Shown in pieces: positions 38,289-49,500 of a DNA stretch of 64,000 nucleotides (within the stretch, counting starts at the first letter, position 1; each line of letters begins with the position of its first letter). This DNA comes from Acidobacteriota bacterium. Its GTDB lineage: Bacteria; Acidobacteriota; Thermoanaerobaculia; Multivoradales; Multivoraceae. Location: the NCBI GenBank assembly GCA_026707545.1, contig JAPOWR010000001.1:1116001-1180000 (forward strand), read 5' to 3'. The notes beneath the pieces were generated by a model. It did not search any database. It saw nothing but the letters and a program-made list of their open reading frames with translations, and was not told where the DNA came from. A program made the translations under genes and the position numbers.

Positions 38289-41200
38289 TTATGGCGGTGC
38301 TGGAGTCTCGTCTGCGGCGCGGTCGGTTGGCGGTTGGACGGCGGGAATCGCCAACTCCCGGGCTCGCCGGTTCAGTTCTGCAAGCTGCGGTCCGGTCAAC
38401 TCGGAGACGGCCTCGAGGATCGGCAGGAGTTCGGCCTCGAGATCCTCGAAACGACGGCGCGCTCCGGCCGTCGGCCGGGCGGTGTTGCCGAAGACGTGAG
38501 TGTAGAGGTACGCGTACTGGTTGTCGATCCGGGGCTGGAAGTTCAGCGCGTCCTGGGAGACGCGGCTGCGCGACTGGATCAGCCGCTCGTCGAGTTCCGC
38601 GGCTCGTTCCAGGATCGCCTCGACGGCCGGTCTCAACTCCGAGGCGCCGGCCTCGTCGAGACGGCTCTCGAGGGCTCGGGCCTGTTCCCGGACGCTGCGC
38701 AGGCCGGCGATCGCGTCGTGGGTCGCGGTCAGCCGCGCCGACAACTGGTCGAGCATCGCGTACTGCTCCTCGAGATCGGCCTGGGAGATGTCTTCGAGCC
38801 GGGGGTCGGCGAGCACCTCGAAGGTCCGGCTGTCTACCCAGGCGTCCTCCTCAGGCTCCGCGTCGCCTTCTGTCCCCTCGTCGGCGCGGGCTACCGTGAG
38901 CGTTGCCCGGTAGATCCCCGGCGGCAGGTAGGGGCCGCCTGTGTACGACAGGGACATGATGGCGCCCTCGACCAGATGGGGCGCCTGGCCGCGCAGGTTC
39001 CAGACGACCCGGTTGAGGCCCTCCTTTGCCTCGAAGGACTCGATCCGTGGACGCTCGTCCTCGCCGGCTTCGATCTCCTCGCCTTCCGGCAACGACACGA
39101 AGCGCCGCAGAACCCGGTCGTTGCCGTCAGGCGAGATCGCCAGGTCGACCCGGCCCACCGGTTCGACGGGGAGGTCGAACCAGATCGAAGCGCCGTTGGC
39201 GAAGCCGCCGCCACCGCCGGGCCGGTCGATGCGGACCACGGGTTCGGGCGAGAAGAGCCGCGGCACATTGCGCACGGTGCCGGCAGCGACTTCCCGGGCG
39301 AGCTCGCGCACGGCGCCAAGATCGTCGAGCACCCAGAAGCTCCGGCCCTGGGTCGCCAGCACCAGGTCCGGGTTGCCCGCGTTGTGGTGAATCAGCAGGT
39401 CGGTGATCGGCGTGCGCGGCAGGTTCAACTGGAACGACTGCCAGGAATCCCCGCCGTCGAACGAGGCGTAGAGGCCGAACTCGGTGCCGGCGAAGAGCAG
39501 GCCGGAGGCTCCCGGGTCTTCGCGCACGACGCGCACGAAGTGGTCGGCCGGCAGACCGTCGGTCACGGTGGTCCAGCTCTCGCCGCCGTCGTCCGTGCGG
39601 AAGATGTACGGCGTGTAGTCGTTCATCCGGTAGCGGTACACGCCGACGTAGACGCGTCCCGGGTCGTGGTGCGAAACGTCGATCGAGTTGACCGTCCCGT
39701 CCGCCGGCATTCCCGTGGGCGTGACGTCGGTCCAGGTGGCTCCGTCGTCCCGGCTGACGTGGATGCGCCCGTCGTCGCTGCCGGCCCAGATCTCGCCCGC
39801 CGTCCGCGCCGACTCGGCGAGCGCGAAGATCGTGTTGTAGACCTCGACGCCGGTGTGGTCGTGCTGGACGGGTCCGCCCGGTACCCCCTGCTTCTCGTCG
39901 TCGTCGGTCGTCAGGTCGGGCGAGATCGTCTCCCAGGTCCAGCCGCCGTCTCGGGTGCGGTGGACGTAGTTCGAGGTGTGGTACACGACGTCCGGATCGT
40001 GCCGGGAGATGAGGATCGGCGCGTTCCACTGGAAGCGGTAGCGCAGGTCGCGGGGCGCCGTGCCGTCCTGCATCTGGGGGTAGAGAATCATGTTGCGGGC
40101 GGTGCCGCTCCGGTGGTCGTAGCGGTCGATGCGACCCAGGTAGTTGCCGGAGTAGACGAGGTGAGGCTGCTCGGGGTGGACGGCGATGTGGCCGCTCTCG
40201 GCGCCGGCCACTGAGTGCCAGTGCTGGGTCGGCGTCAGCTCGGGCATTGGCCGCGAGGGCACCGAGATCGTGCTGTTGTCCTGCTGGGCGCCGTAGATCC
40301 GGTAAGGGAACTGGTTGTCGACGGTGACCCGGTAGAACTCGGCGGTCGGCTGGTTGTTCTGGGTGGACCAGGAACGGCCGCCGTCCACGCTCACGTTCGC
40401 GCCGCCGTCGTTCGCCTGGACCATGATGTGCGGCTGCTCCGGGTTGATCCAGAGGTCGTGGTTGTCGGCGTGCGGCGTGCCCACCCGCTCCCAGGTGGCG
40501 CCGGCGTCCACCGACTTGAAGAAGCGGACGTTCGAGCCCCAGACCGTGTTCGGGTCCGCCGGATCGGCGTGGATGTGGCTGTAGTACCAGCCGCGGGTGA
40601 GCAGCTCCGGCTCGTCGCTCACCTTCTTCCAGGTGTCGCCGTGGTCCTCGGAGCGGAAGATGCCACCGCGGCCCTCCGCCGCGGTGATGATCGTCCACAG
40701 CCGGCCGCGGCGCGCCGGCGACGCGGAGACGCCGATGCGGCCGAGCACGCCGGTCGGTAGACCGCCCTCGAGGCGTTCCCAGGTGTCGCCGCCGTCCGTC
40801 GAGCGGAACAGGCCGCCCTCGTCGCTGCCGTCGATCAGCGTCCAGGGCTTGCGCTCGACCCGCCAGACCGCGGCGTAGAGGACGCGTGGATTGAAGGGGT
40901 CGAGTTCCAGGTCGGCGATGCCGGCATCGTCCGAGATGCTCAGCACGTGCTGCCAGGTCTCGCCGCCGTCCGTCGAACGGTAGACGCCCCGTTCCGGGTT
41001 GCTGCCGAAGATCTGGCCGAGTACGCCGACCCAGAGGACGTTCGGGTCCTCCGGATGGACGCGGACGCGGCTGATGGCGCCCGCCCGTTCCAGGCCGACG
41101 TGCTCCCAGGAAGCACCCGCGTCAGTCGAGCGGTACATGCCGTCTCCGATCGAGACGTTGCCGCGAGGACAGGCGGAGCCCATGCCAACGTAGATCACGT

Positions 41201-41501
41201 TCGGATCGCTCGGCGCCACGGTGACGGCGCCGACGGAGCCGGCCTTGAAGTCCCTATCGGTCAGGTTCTCCCAGGAGATGCCCGCGTTCGTCGTGCGCCA
41301 GACGCCGCCGCCGGTCGAGCCCATGTAGAACGTGTAGGGGTGTGACGGGTGCCCGGCGACCGCGGTGACCCGGCCGCCGCGGCTGGGGCCGACCAGCCGG
41401 AACTCGATTCCCTCGAAGGGGTCCGGTTGTTCCTGACTCCATGCCGTTCCGACGGCCAACACGATCGCCAGAAGCGCTGCTGCGTTCTTCAGGTCGATCA
41501 T
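38289..41501 (-). CDS. Secreted BNR/VPS10-type beta-propeller protein
   Basis: The 1070-residue protein from the ATG at 41501 ([11 protein letters not shown]...) has a signal peptide ending near AWSQ. Numerous BNR/Asp-box repeats with the S/T-x-D-x-G-x-x-W pattern (for example [32 protein letters not shown]) build one or more beta-propellers as in sortilin/VPS10-like and xyloglucanase-type proteins. A C-terminal helical region (~890-1050) follows. No glycosidase catalytic pair can be assigned. The earlier Met at 41552 is rejected because a -10-like TAGACT lies eight bases before 41501. It is the first gene of a four-gene minus-strand run. Confidence 0.88.
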   Translation of the reverse strand: MIDLKNAAALLAIVLAVGTAWSQEQPDPFEGIEFRLVGPSRGGRVTAVAGHPSHPYTFYMGSTGGGVWRTTNAGISWENLTDRDFKAGSVGAVTVAPSDPNVIYVGMGSACPRGNVSIGDGMYRSTDAGASWEHVGLERAGAISRVRVHPEDPNVLWVGVLGQIFGSNPERGVYRSTDGGETWQHVLSISDDAGIADLELDPFNPRVLYAAVWRVERKPWTLIDGSDEGGLFRSTDGGDTWERLEGGLPTGVLGRIGVSASPARRGRLWTIITAAEGRGGIFRSEDHGDTWKKVSDEPELLTRGWYYSHIHADPADPNTVWGSNVRFFKSVDAGATWERVGTPHADNHDLWINPEQPHIMVQANDGGANVSVDGGRSWSTQNNQPTAEFYRVTVDNQFPYRIYGAQQDNSTISVPSRPMPELTPTQHWHSVAGAESGHIAVHPEQPHLVYSGNYLGRIDRYDHRSGTARNMILYPQMQDGTAPRDLRYRFQWNAPILISRHDPDVVYHTSNYVHRTRDGGWTWETISPDLTTDDDEKQGVPGGPVQHDHTGVEVYNTIFALAESARTAGEIWAGSDDGRIHVSRDDGATWTDVTPTGMPADGTVNSIDVSHHDPGRVYVGVYRYRMNDYTPYIFRTDDGGESWTTVTDGLPADHFVRVVREDPGASGLLFAGTEFGLYASFDGGDSWQSFQLNLPRTPITDLLIHHNAGNPDLVLATQGRSFWVLDDLGAVRELAREVAAGTVRNVPRLFSPEPVVRIDRPGGGGGFANGASIWFDLPVEPVGRVDLAISPDGNDRVLRRFVSLPEGEEIEAGEDERPRIESFEAKEGLNRVVWNLRGQAPHLVEGAIMSLSYTGGPYLPPGIYRATLTVARADEGTEGDAEPEEDAWVDSRTFEVLADPRLEDISQADLEEQYAMLDQLSARLTATHDAIAGLRSVREQARALESRLDEAGASELRPAVEAILERAAELDERLIQSRSRVSQDALNFQPRIDNQYAYLYTHVFGNTARPTAGARRRFEDLEAELLPILEAVSELTGPQLAELNRRARELAIPAVQPPTDRAADETPAPP

Positions 41502-41509
41502 CGGCGCGT

Positions 41510-41515
41510 AGTCTA
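41510..41515 (-). promoter_or_regulatory. Leaderless -10 (TAGACT) for the BNR gene
   Basis: TAGACT ends eight bases before the ATG at 41501 on the minus strand. The hexamer and spacing are identical to the DUF368 promoter at 17722. Confidence 0.55.
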
Positions 41516-41547
41516 CGCCTCCGCGACACAAGCCCCCATGCGGCTGG

Positions 41548-41553
41548 TACATT
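41548..41553 (+). promoter_or_regulatory. Leaderless -10 (TACATT) for the double RNase H gene
   Basis: TACATT ends ten bases before the GTG at 41564, with no ribosome-binding site. It lies 33 bases from the divergent TAGACT site, so two back-to-back promoters occupy 62 bases. Confidence 0.45.
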
Positions 41554-41563
41554 CGGGTCCGCC

Positions 41564-42469
41564 GTGAGCGCCGAGCCCGCCGCCCGCTTCGTCATCTACA
41601 CCGACGGCGGCGCTAGCCCGAACCCCGGCCCGGGCGGCTGGGCCGCCGTCATCCTGCATCCGGCCGGAAGCACGGAGGAGATCTCCGGTGGAGCGCCGAG
41701 CACGACGAACAACCGGATGGAACTCATGGCCGCGATCTCGGCGCTCGCCCACCTGACGGCTCCGAGCGCCGTCGACGTCTACACGGACTCCCAGTACCTG
41801 CGGCAGGGCATCACCTCCTGGCTCGCGCGCTGGCGGGCTCAGGGCTGGCGGCGTCGCGATGGCGGCGCGGTCAAGAACGTCGACCTGTGGCGGCGACTGG
41901 AGGGTCTGGACCGGCGCCACCGCGTGAGCTGGCACTGGGTCAAAGGTCATGCCGGCAACGAGTGGAACGAGCGGGTGGACGCCCTGGCCAGCGCCGAGAT
42001 CGCGGCTCGTGGAGGCGGCGCCGCGGCCGAGCCCGGTTCCGATGAAGCCGTTCCGTCGGACAGCGTGCGCATCTTTCTCAAGGTCCGTTGCGTCGGGACA
42101 CGCGGCGCGTGGGTCGCCGAACTGGTGACGCCGGCCGGCACGGTCGAGCGGTCCGGCGGGGCGGAGGAGACGACGGCGAACCGGCTCGAGCTCGAGTGCG
42201 TCCTGGAGTTGCTCGGCGCTCTGCCGCCCGGTCAAGCCGCGGCTGTCTACACCGGCAACGACTACCTCAGGCGCGGCGCCGCGCTCTGGATCCATGCCTG
42301 GAAACGCAACCGGTGGCGGACCAAGAGCGGCGGGCCGGTCAAGAACGCCGAACTCTGGCACCGGCTCGACCGCCAGCTCGAAGAGCGGCGGGTGCAATGG
42401 CCGGCGCCGACGGGCGATGCGGGGGAGCGGCTCAAGGAGCTGAAGGAGCGGGTGCGCGGGCTGTTCTGA
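41564..42469 (+). CDS. Ribonuclease HI with a second, degenerate RNase H domain
   Basis: A 301-residue protein made of two RNase H-fold halves. The first (~8-150) has the full catalytic set: D14 (YTDGG), E53 (NNRMELM), D75 (YTDSQY), H129 (VKGHAGN) and D139. The second (~167-300) repeats the same order ([14 protein letters not shown], then [20 protein letters not shown]), but the YTDGG Asp is gone (FLKVRC), YTDSQY has become YTGNDY and the His/Asp loop is missing. Only the Glu remains. The first half should cleave RNA in RNA-DNA hybrids; the second may bind nucleic acid. Start GTG at 41564, leaderless pattern. Confidence 0.9.
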   Translation: MSAEPAARFVIYTDGGASPNPGPGGWAAVILHPAGSTEEISGGAPSTTNNRMELMAAISALAHLTAPSAVDVYTDSQYLRQGITSWLARWRAQGWRRRDGGAVKNVDLWRRLEGLDRRHRVSWHWVKGHAGNEWNERVDALASAEIAARGGGAAAEPGSDEAVPSDSVRIFLKVRCVGTRGAWVAELVTPAGTVERSGGAEETTANRLELECVLELLGALPPGQAAAVYTGNDYLRRGAALWIHAWKRNRWRTKSGGPVKNAELWHRLDRQLEERRVQWPAPTGDAGERLKELKERVRGLF

Positions 42470-42470
42470 A

Positions 42471-42496
42471 GAGCAGGCTCCTTACACCGCCTGCTC
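42471..42496. terminator. Inverted repeat between rnhA-like gene and prfC
   Basis: GAGCAGG (42471-42477) and CCTGCTC (42490-42496) could form a seven-base-pair stem with a 12-base loop at this convergent junction; the right arm lies within the prfC 3' end. No T-run is seen. Confidence 0.35.
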
Positions 42497-44071
42497 CCGG
42501 GTTGCCAGGAATCGGACTTCCGGCGCGTTCTCGGCGGCGCGGTCGAGCCAGTAGCGGTTGGCGGCCAGGAACAGGGGCGCGCCGTTGTGGTCGTGCGCGA
42601 TCTTCGCCTCGTTGCGGCGCACGAAGTCGCGCACGGTCCGGTCGTCGTCCGCCTCGATCCAGCGTGCCAGGGACATCGCCGTCGATTCGAAGCGGACCGG
42701 CACCTCGTACTCGGTGCGGATGCGGTCGGCGAGGACGTCGAACTGGAGGGTGCCGGCGACGCCGACGATCCAGTCGTTGCCGTTCCGGGTGCGGAACACC
42801 TGCGCCACGCCCTCTTCCGCGAGCTGGAGCAGCGCGCGGCCGAGATGCTTGGCGCGCAACGGATCATCGGGCCGGACCCGGCGCAGGAGGTCGGGGGCGA
42901 AGCTGGGAACGCCGACGAAGCGGATCGGCTCCCCGGCGGACAGGGCGTCGCCGATGCGCAGGTTGCCGTGGTTCGGGATGCCGATGATGTCGCCGGGCCA
43001 GGCTTCCTCGGCGAGCTCCCGGTCCTGGGCCAGGAACAGGACCGGGTTGTGGATGTTCAGGGTACGTCCGCTGCGTGGATGGAACAGGCGGATGCCGCGA
43101 TGGAAGCGCCCCGAACACAGGCGCACGAACGCGATCCGGTCGCGGTGCTTCGGGTCCATGTTTGCCTGGATCTTGAACACGAAGCCGGTGACGGGACTCT
43201 CGCCGGGCGCGACGGTGCGCTCGGCCGCCTGCTGCGGCCGCGGCGCCGGCGCATGGCGGGCGAGGCCGTCGAGGAGAGCACCGACGCCGAAGCTGCGGAG
43301 CGCGCTGCCGAAGTAGACGGGAGTCCGGTTGCCCGCAAGAAAGGCGTCGGCGTCGAACGGCGGGCAGAGTTCGCGCACCATCTCGACTTCCTCGCGCAGT
43401 CTGGCCGCCGGTTCCCCGCCGATCGCCCTGTCGATGTCCGGGGAGTCGAGGCCGCGAACGACTCGTTCCGCGGCTCGTCGCTCCCTGTCTCCCGGCGCGA
43501 AGAGGATCAGCCGGTCGGCGATCAGGTCGTAGCTTCCCTGGAAGCTCCGTCCCATGCCGACAGGCCAGGTCATCGGAGCGACCTCGAGCTGCAGCGTGTC
43601 GGCGATCTCGTCGAGCAGATCGAACGGATCCCGCGCGTCGCGGTCCAGCTTGTTGATGAAGCTCGTGATCGGCATGTCGCGCAGGCGGCAGACCTCGAAC
43701 AGCTTCCGCGTCTGCGCTTCGATGCCCTTGGCGGCGTCGAGGACCATGACCGCCGAGTCCACCGCCGTCAGCGTCCGGTAGGTGTCTTCGCTGAAGTCCT
43801 CGTGGCCGGGGGTGTCGAGCAGGTTGAACGTGTTGCCCTCGTACTCAAAGGTCATGACGGAGGCGCTGACGGAGATGCCTCGTTCTCGCTCCACCTTCAT
43901 CCAGTCCGAGCGGGCCCGGCGGGCTTCACCGCGGGCCTTCACCGCGCCGGCGAGCTGGATCGCGCCGGCGTAGAGCAGGAGCTTCTCGGTCAGCGTGGTC
44001 TTGCCCGCGTCCGGGTGGGAGATGATGGCGAACGTGCGGCGGCGGGAAACCGCTTCGGCGAGGGTGGTCAT
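42482..44071 (-). CDS. prfC: Peptide chain release factor 3
   Basis: At 529 residues it has exactly the usual RF3 length. The translational GTPase motifs are present: P-loop HPDAGKTT at ~19-26, switch I region MKVERERGISVSASV, DTPGHEDFSEDT and NKLDRDARDP. It recycles RF1/RF2 from terminating ribosomes using GTP. The ATG at 44071 is chosen because RF3 homology starts there; the frame open to 44188 overlaps the divergent gene. TATAGA lies 13 bases before the ATG and no ribosome-binding site is evident. Confidence 0.96.
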   Translation of the reverse strand: MTTLAEAVSRRRTFAIISHPDAGKTTLTEKLLLYAGAIQLAGAVKARGEARRARSDWMKVERERGISVSASVMTFEYEGNTFNLLDTPGHEDFSEDTYRTLTAVDSAVMVLDAAKGIEAQTRKLFEVCRLRDMPITSFINKLDRDARDPFDLLDEIADTLQLEVAPMTWPVGMGRSFQGSYDLIADRLILFAPGDRERRAAERVVRGLDSPDIDRAIGGEPAARLREEVEMVRELCPPFDADAFLAGNRTPVYFGSALRSFGVGALLDGLARHAPAPRPQQAAERTVAPGESPVTGFVFKIQANMDPKHRDRIAFVRLCSGRFHRGIRLFHPRSGRTLNIHNPVLFLAQDRELAEEAWPGDIIGIPNHGNLRIGDALSAGEPIRFVGVPSFAPDLLRRVRPDDPLRAKHLGRALLQLAEEGVAQVFRTRNGNDWIVGVAGTLQFDVLADRIRTEYEVPVRFESTAMSLARWIEADDDRTVRDFVRRNEAKIAHDHNGAPLFLAANRYWLDRAAENAPEVRFLATREQAV

Positions 44072-44084
44072 GGCGGCGCGGGAG

Positions 44085-44090
44085 TCTATA
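44085..44090 (-). promoter_or_regulatory. Start-proximal -10 (TATAGA) for prfC
   Basis: TATAGA on the minus strand ends 13 bases before the prfC ATG, which would leave a leader of only about six bases. Confidence 0.45.
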
Positions 44091-44169
44091 GTCGGGCGCT
44101 CCGCCTGGGCCGTGCCAGAATGCCGGCCCGTCCCGCTTGGCCGGGGCAACAGCCGCCCGAGGTAACTGC

Positions 44170-45357
44170 ATGAGTGATCTGTCCGCATTCCGTGAGGAAG
44201 CCCGCGCCTGGGTCGAGGGCAACGCGCCCGAATTCCTGCGCGGCAAGGCTGCCGACCCGAACGCCTGGGCTGCAGGCGGCCGCAAGGCGCCCTTCATCTA
44301 TCCTGAGAGCCGCGACTGGCTGCTGGCGGCGGCCGATCGGGGACTCTCGGTGCCGACCTGGCCCGAGGAGTACGGCGGCGCCGGCCTCTCCCGCGACGAG
44401 GCGGCCGTCCTGCACGAGGAGATAGGGCGGCTGGCCCTGCCGCTGCCGCTGACCGGCTTCGGCTACAGCATGATCGGGCCGACGCTGCTCGATCACGGCA
44501 CGGAGGCGCAGAAGGCGGAACACCTGCCGAAGATCGCGCGCGGCGAGATCCGCTGGTGCCAGGGGTACTCGGAACCGAACGCCGGATCCGACCTGGCCTC
44601 CCTGGCCACATCGGCGGTGCGGGACGGCGACTTCTACGTGATCAACGGGCAGAAGATCTGGACTTCCGGCGCCGACCAGGCGGACTGGATCTTCATGCTC
44701 GTGCGCACGAACCCGGACGTCAAGAAGCAGCGCGGCATCACCTTCATCCTGGTCGACATGGCGTCGCCGGGTGTCGAGGTGCGGCCGATCCGGCTGATCA
44801 GCGGCGCCTCGCCTTTCTGCGAGACGTTCTTCCACGACGTGCGAACGCCGGTCCACCAGGTCATCGGGGAGGTGAACGGCGGCTGGACGGTGGCGAAGGC
44901 GCTGCTCGGCCACGAGCGGACCTCGATCGGCGGCATGGGACGCGGCGGCGCGAGAGCTTCGCTGCCGGACATGGCGCGCGACTACGTCGGCGCCGCCGAG
45001 ATGGGCCGGATCGCTGACCCGGCGATCCGTGAGCGGGTGACCCAGTGGGAGATGGACGCGATGTCCTACGGGCTCACGATCAGGCGTCACGGCGACGGGC
45101 TGGAGGCGGGGCACAAGCCCGGGCCGGAGAGCTCGATGTTCAAGTACTACGGGACGGAGCTCAACATGCGCCGCGAGGAGCTGATGCTCTCGATCCGGGG
45201 TCCCCAGGCGCTGGGCTGGGAGGGGGAGGGCTTCGAGCCGGCCGAACTGAACCAGACCCGCACCTGGCTGCGGTCGCGGGCGAACAGCATCGAGGGAGGT
45301 ACTTCGGAGATCCAGTTGAACATCATCGCCAAGCGCGTGCTGGGGTTGCCGGACTGA
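44170..45357 (+). CDS. Acyl-CoA dehydrogenase, first of a second coupled pair
   Basis: The 395-residue enzyme has PTWPEEYGGAGLS in the N-domain, the beta-domain motif GYSEPNAGSDLASL, KIWTSGADQADW and the C-terminal GGTSEIQLNIIAKRVLGLP. All core FAD and acyl-CoA contact regions are intact. GAGG seven bases upstream of the ATG at 44170 sets the start. Its stop overlaps the next ATG (TGATG at 45355-45359). As at 11-13.6 kb, two dissimilar acyl-CoA dehydrogenases are translationally coupled, suggesting a heteromeric enzyme. The acyl substrate is unknown. Confidence 0.93.
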   Translation: MSDLSAFREEARAWVEGNAPEFLRGKAADPNAWAAGGRKAPFIYPESRDWLLAAADRGLSVPTWPEEYGGAGLSRDEAAVLHEEIGRLALPLPLTGFGYSMIGPTLLDHGTEAQKAEHLPKIARGEIRWCQGYSEPNAGSDLASLATSAVRDGDFYVINGQKIWTSGADQADWIFMLVRTNPDVKKQRGITFILVDMASPGVEVRPIRLISGASPFCETFFHDVRTPVHQVIGEVNGGWTVAKALLGHERTSIGGMGRGGARASLPDMARDYVGAAEMGRIADPAIRERVTQWEMDAMSYGLTIRRHGDGLEAGHKPGPESSMFKYYGTELNMRREELMLSIRGPQALGWEGEGFEPAELNQTRTWLRSRANSIEGGTSEIQLNIIAKRVLGLPD

Positions 45358-46493
45358 TGGCTCCGCTGGTCCTCACCGCTCCCCAGAACATGTTGGCCCG
45401 GACCGCGGCCGAGCTCGTTTCGAAGCACGGCGGGGTCGATCGCCAGCGGCGACTCCGTGACGAGGGAGCCGAACTCGGTTTCAGCCCCGAAGTCTGGGCC
45501 GAGATGGCGGACCTTGGCTGGCTGGGCATCCCTTTCGCGGAGGAGCACGGCGGCCTTGGAATGGGCATGGCCGAGACGGTGCTGATCACGGAGGCGATGG
45601 GCCGCGGCCTGGCGCCCGAACCCTTCGTTTCGGCGGTCGTCTTCGCCGGCGGGCTGCTTGCGGACGCCGGCAACGCCGAGCAGCAGGCCGACTGGCTGCC
45701 GGCGCTGATCGACGGGGAGAAGCGCCTGGCGCCGGCCCTGCTCGAGGCGGGAAGCAGGTACCGGCTCGACCGGGTCGAGACCAGGGCACGGGCGAACGGC
45801 GAAGGCTGGTCGCTTTCGGGTGAGAAGGTCCAGGTGGTCGGCGGCGTCGGCGCCGACGGCTTCCTGATCGCGGCCCGAACCGAGGGCGGTGACGATGGGC
45901 TGACGCTCTTCCTCGTTCCGGCGGCGGCGGACGGCCTGGAGGTCGTGGCTCAGCAGCGGGTCGACTCCCGCAACTCGGCAATCGTCCGGCTGAGCGATGT
46001 TCACGTGGCGGCCGGCAACGTCGTGGGCGACATCGGCGGCGGGCTGGAACCGCTCAGGAGGGCGGTGGACCGGGCAACGGTCGCCGTCTGCGGCGAGATG
46101 CTCGGGGTGATGACGGAGGCCTTCGAGCGCACGATCGAGTACCTGAAGTCGCGCAGCCAGTTCGGCGTTCTGATCGGCACCTTCCAGGCGCTCAAGCATC
46201 GGGCGGCAACGATGTTCATCGAGATCGAGCTGTCGCGTTCCTCCGTCATGGCGGCGGCCCGGGCGCTCGACGAGGGCAGCGACGACGCGGAACTCCAGGT
46301 CGCGAACGCCAAGGCGCGCTGCTCGGATGCCCTGATCCTGGTTACCAACGAGGCCCTGCAGATGCACGGCGGCATCGGCATGACGGACGAGCACGACATC
46401 GGCCTGTTCATGAAGCGGGCCAGGGCCCTCGAGTTCGCCTTCGGCGACGCCGCCTTCCACCGCCAGCGCTTCGCCCGCCTGCGCGGCTTCTAG
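45357..46493 (+). CDS. Acyl-CoA dehydrogenase, second of the coupled pair
   Basis: The 378-residue protein keeps IPFAEEHGGLGMGMAE in the N-domain, a shortened, divergent beta domain, SRSQFGVLIGTFQALKHR and the C-terminal ALQMHGGIGMTDEHDIGLF. It lacks the SEP.AGSD motif of its partner, just as one member of the earlier pair does. The ATG at 45357 shares a base with the preceding TGA. The frame opening at 45045 is a shadow of the first subunit. It ends 12 bases from a convergent TonB receptor gene. Confidence 0.92.
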   Translation: MAPLVLTAPQNMLARTAAELVSKHGGVDRQRRLRDEGAELGFSPEVWAEMADLGWLGIPFAEEHGGLGMGMAETVLITEAMGRGLAPEPFVSAVVFAGGLLADAGNAEQQADWLPALIDGEKRLAPALLEAGSRYRLDRVETRARANGEGWSLSGEKVQVVGGVGADGFLIAARTEGGDDGLTLFLVPAAADGLEVVAQQRVDSRNSAIVRLSDVHVAAGNVVGDIGGGLEPLRRAVDRATVAVCGEMLGVMTEAFERTIEYLKSRSQFGVLIGTFQALKHRAATMFIEIELSRSSVMAAARALDEGSDDAELQVANAKARCSDALILVTNEALQMHGGIGMTDEHDIGLFMKRARALEFAFGDAAFHRQRFARLRGF

Positions 46494-46505
46494 GACGGAA
46501 CCGGC

Positions 46506-49500
46506 CTACAGCTCGAACCGCAGGCCGATGCTGAGGATCCGGCCCAAGGGGTTGTGGGTTGAGGGGTCGTAGTTGAGCTGGCGGAAGACGCGGGGTGGAT
46601 CCTGGTCGCCGAAGTTGAGGATGGACGCGAAGAGGGTCGCCTTGTCTCCGGGGATGGTCCACGAAACGTGGAGGTCGTGGGTGGCGTAGGCGTCGATCGG
46701 GTAGTTGTCGCCCCAGGGGGCGGGGGCGTCGTGGACGTAGGAGTCCGTGTAGTTCAGGTGCCAGCGGCCGGTGAACGAACCGACGGTGTAGCCGGCGAAG
46801 AGGCGGCCCTTGAACTCGGGCAGGGCGCGGGCGAGGGACGTGTCGTAGTTCAACCTGCCCTTCGCGTCGTACGGCTCGCCAAGGTCCCAACCGTCGATCC
46901 GCCAGGACAGGGTGGTCGTGCCTGAGGCGCCCAGGGTCAGGCGTCCCGGGCCCGCGTTCGTCTGGAGGTCGGCGCGGAAATCGATGCCGTCGGTCTGGAT
47001 GTCCGGGCCGTTGACGATCCGCACGGCGAGCGTGTCGAGGTTCTCGAGGCTTGGAAGCCCGCCGCTGATGGTCAGCCCGTCGAACCAGGGCGAGGTCTCG
47101 TCGCACAGCGGGTGATTCGCGGGCGGGCAGGCGAGGCCGAGGATGGAGTTGAAAGGCTGGATGACGAGCGGGTCGGTGAAGTCATAGCGCCAGTAGTCGA
47201 CGGTGGCAAAGACGCGGCCGCTGCCGCCGCCAAGGCCGCTGCGCTCGAAGACCAGGCCCGTGTTGAGCGTCGTGGCCGACTCTGGGTCGAGCGCCGGGTC
47301 GCCGTGGATGTGGATCGGTTTGAAGGTGCCGATGCGGCCGATGAAGAACCGCGACGTATCGGCGATTCCGACGATCGTCTGGTTCAGTGTCGGGCCGCGG
47401 AAGGTGGTGCCGAAGGAGCCGCGCAGGGCCAGTGCGTCGGTCGCCTGCCAGCGCAGCGCGATCTTGGGGTCGAGACTCGAGCCGACGTCCCCGCCGTAGT
47501 CCTCGAAGCGGAGCGAGACCTGGCTTTCGACCGAGGGAGCGAGCGGCAGCGAGAGTTCGCCGAACACGGAGCCGATCCCCCGATCGTCCTCGATGGGGAA
47601 GACGGGCGGCAGGTAGGCGAAGACGCCTTCGCGCTTCTTGCACGTCGTGATTTCCGGACCGCCCGGGCAGGGGTAGATCGCGATGTCGTGAAGGGCGCCG
47701 CCCCGCGGCGCCGGTTCGCCGACCGTGTACGGATCCAGCTCGTAGGTTTCATCTCGCCACTGCACGCCGGCCGCGTACTCCGTCGCGCCGCCGGGGAGAT
47801 TCCAGTCCAGCAGGCCGCTCGCCACCGCCTCGACGACGAGCAGGGACGTCTCGCCCCGGCTGCCGAGGATCGTCGTCAGGTAATCGTGCAGGGGGCCGTT
47901 GTCGAACGCCGGATCGTAGTCCGGGTTCGAGGCGTTCGGCACCAGGGGATGGGGGCTGATCGAGTTGGAGAACGGGATCCAGTAGCGGCAGTCGCCCTGG
48001 CCCGCGTGCCGGCGCAGCGTGTCCAGGGAGAAGCTGAGGTTGCCGCCCGCGTCGTACTCGTTCGGCACCTGCGCCTCGCAGGCAAGGCCGCCGAGACCTG
48101 CCAGCGCGCGCCGGGCCCGGTACTGCAGGGCGTCGCCGTCCTCAAGGTTGCGAACGGCCCTCGACCAGGAGGCCCGGAACGCCCAGAGCGTCTCGCCGGT
48201 GACCCCCTCGAAGTCGAACGCGAATCGCTCCGTATCGGACTCCCGGATGTGGCTCCGGAGGGGACCCTCCTGGCCGAACATCCGGCCCCGGATCCACGCC
48301 ACTTCCTGCCAGGCCGGGTCGATTCCCGCCGCGTCCTGGGTGCCGCCGTCTCCCCGCCAGCCGCACCAGGGGGCGTTGCAGAAGGCGTAGGCGCCGTACA
48401 GCTCCGGGTAGAGCCGGGCCATGTCGACGAGCCCCGGGTTGTTCGCCCGTACGGAGCGGGTGAGATCAACGACCTTGTTCGGCGGATAGCCCGGCGACGT
48501 CTGCCAGGACGGCACATCGCCCCTGGAGAACAGGTACTCGGCGCCGATATGCCAGCCGCCCTCCGTGTCCCAGGAGGCCTCCGTGAACCACTGACCGCGG
48601 CGCGTGTCCTGCACCAGGTTGTCGAACGGCGTGTACTGGACCCGGCAGAGCGGGCTGTCGGGGCTGCTGACCGCGCCCCCGACGCGTTCACAGTTCGGGT
48701 CGCGGATCGCCGGTGCGCCCGAGAGCGGGTAGAACACCGCCGGCCGCCCGGTCCCCGACCAGCCGCCCCGGGGATTGTCGGCGTAGGGCCGAATGGCCCA
48801 GTCCCGGTCGCGAAGCCGGATCGGGCTCCGCCGCGAGAGACCGAGGGAACTCACTACGTGACCACGCCCGTTTCCGAACGGTCGGCCTCCGATGAGGCCG
48901 ACCTCGCCGTCGCCGTTCGAACCGTCGATCACGCTGTGCTTGCCCTCGAAAGACAGACCGTCGAAGTGGCTTCGGGTGATCACGTTCATCACGCCGGCGA
49001 TGGCGTCGGAGCCGTAGGTGGCGGCACCGCCGTCACGGAGGAACTCGACCTGCTCGACCGCGACCATGGGCAGGACGCTGGTGTCGACGATGAGCTGCGC
49101 CTGGTCCGGGATGGCGCCCGGAGACCAGGTCAGGCGGTCGCCGTTGAGCAGGACGAGCGATCGGCTCGGTCCGAGGCCGCGCAGGTTGAGCGTCGAGCGG
49201 TCCTCGTTGGCGCGCGCGCCGAACTGGTCGGATTCGAGGTCCGCGCCAAGGCTGAACGAGAGGTTGCGGATGACGCCGAGCATCGTGGGCGAGCCTTCCG
49301 CTTCCAGGTCGTCGCGGGACAGGACCGAGACGGGCTGCGCGGCGTCCTCGGGGGTTCCCGGAATCCAGGAGCCGGTGACCGTGACCGTGTGACTGAAGGT
49401 CTCGACTTCGTGGGAGTGGCCGGAGTGGTCCGCCGAGTCGTGTTCGTGCTGCTCGGCTTCCTCAGCCTGGTCCGGTACAGCTTCCTGGGCCGCCCCGGAG

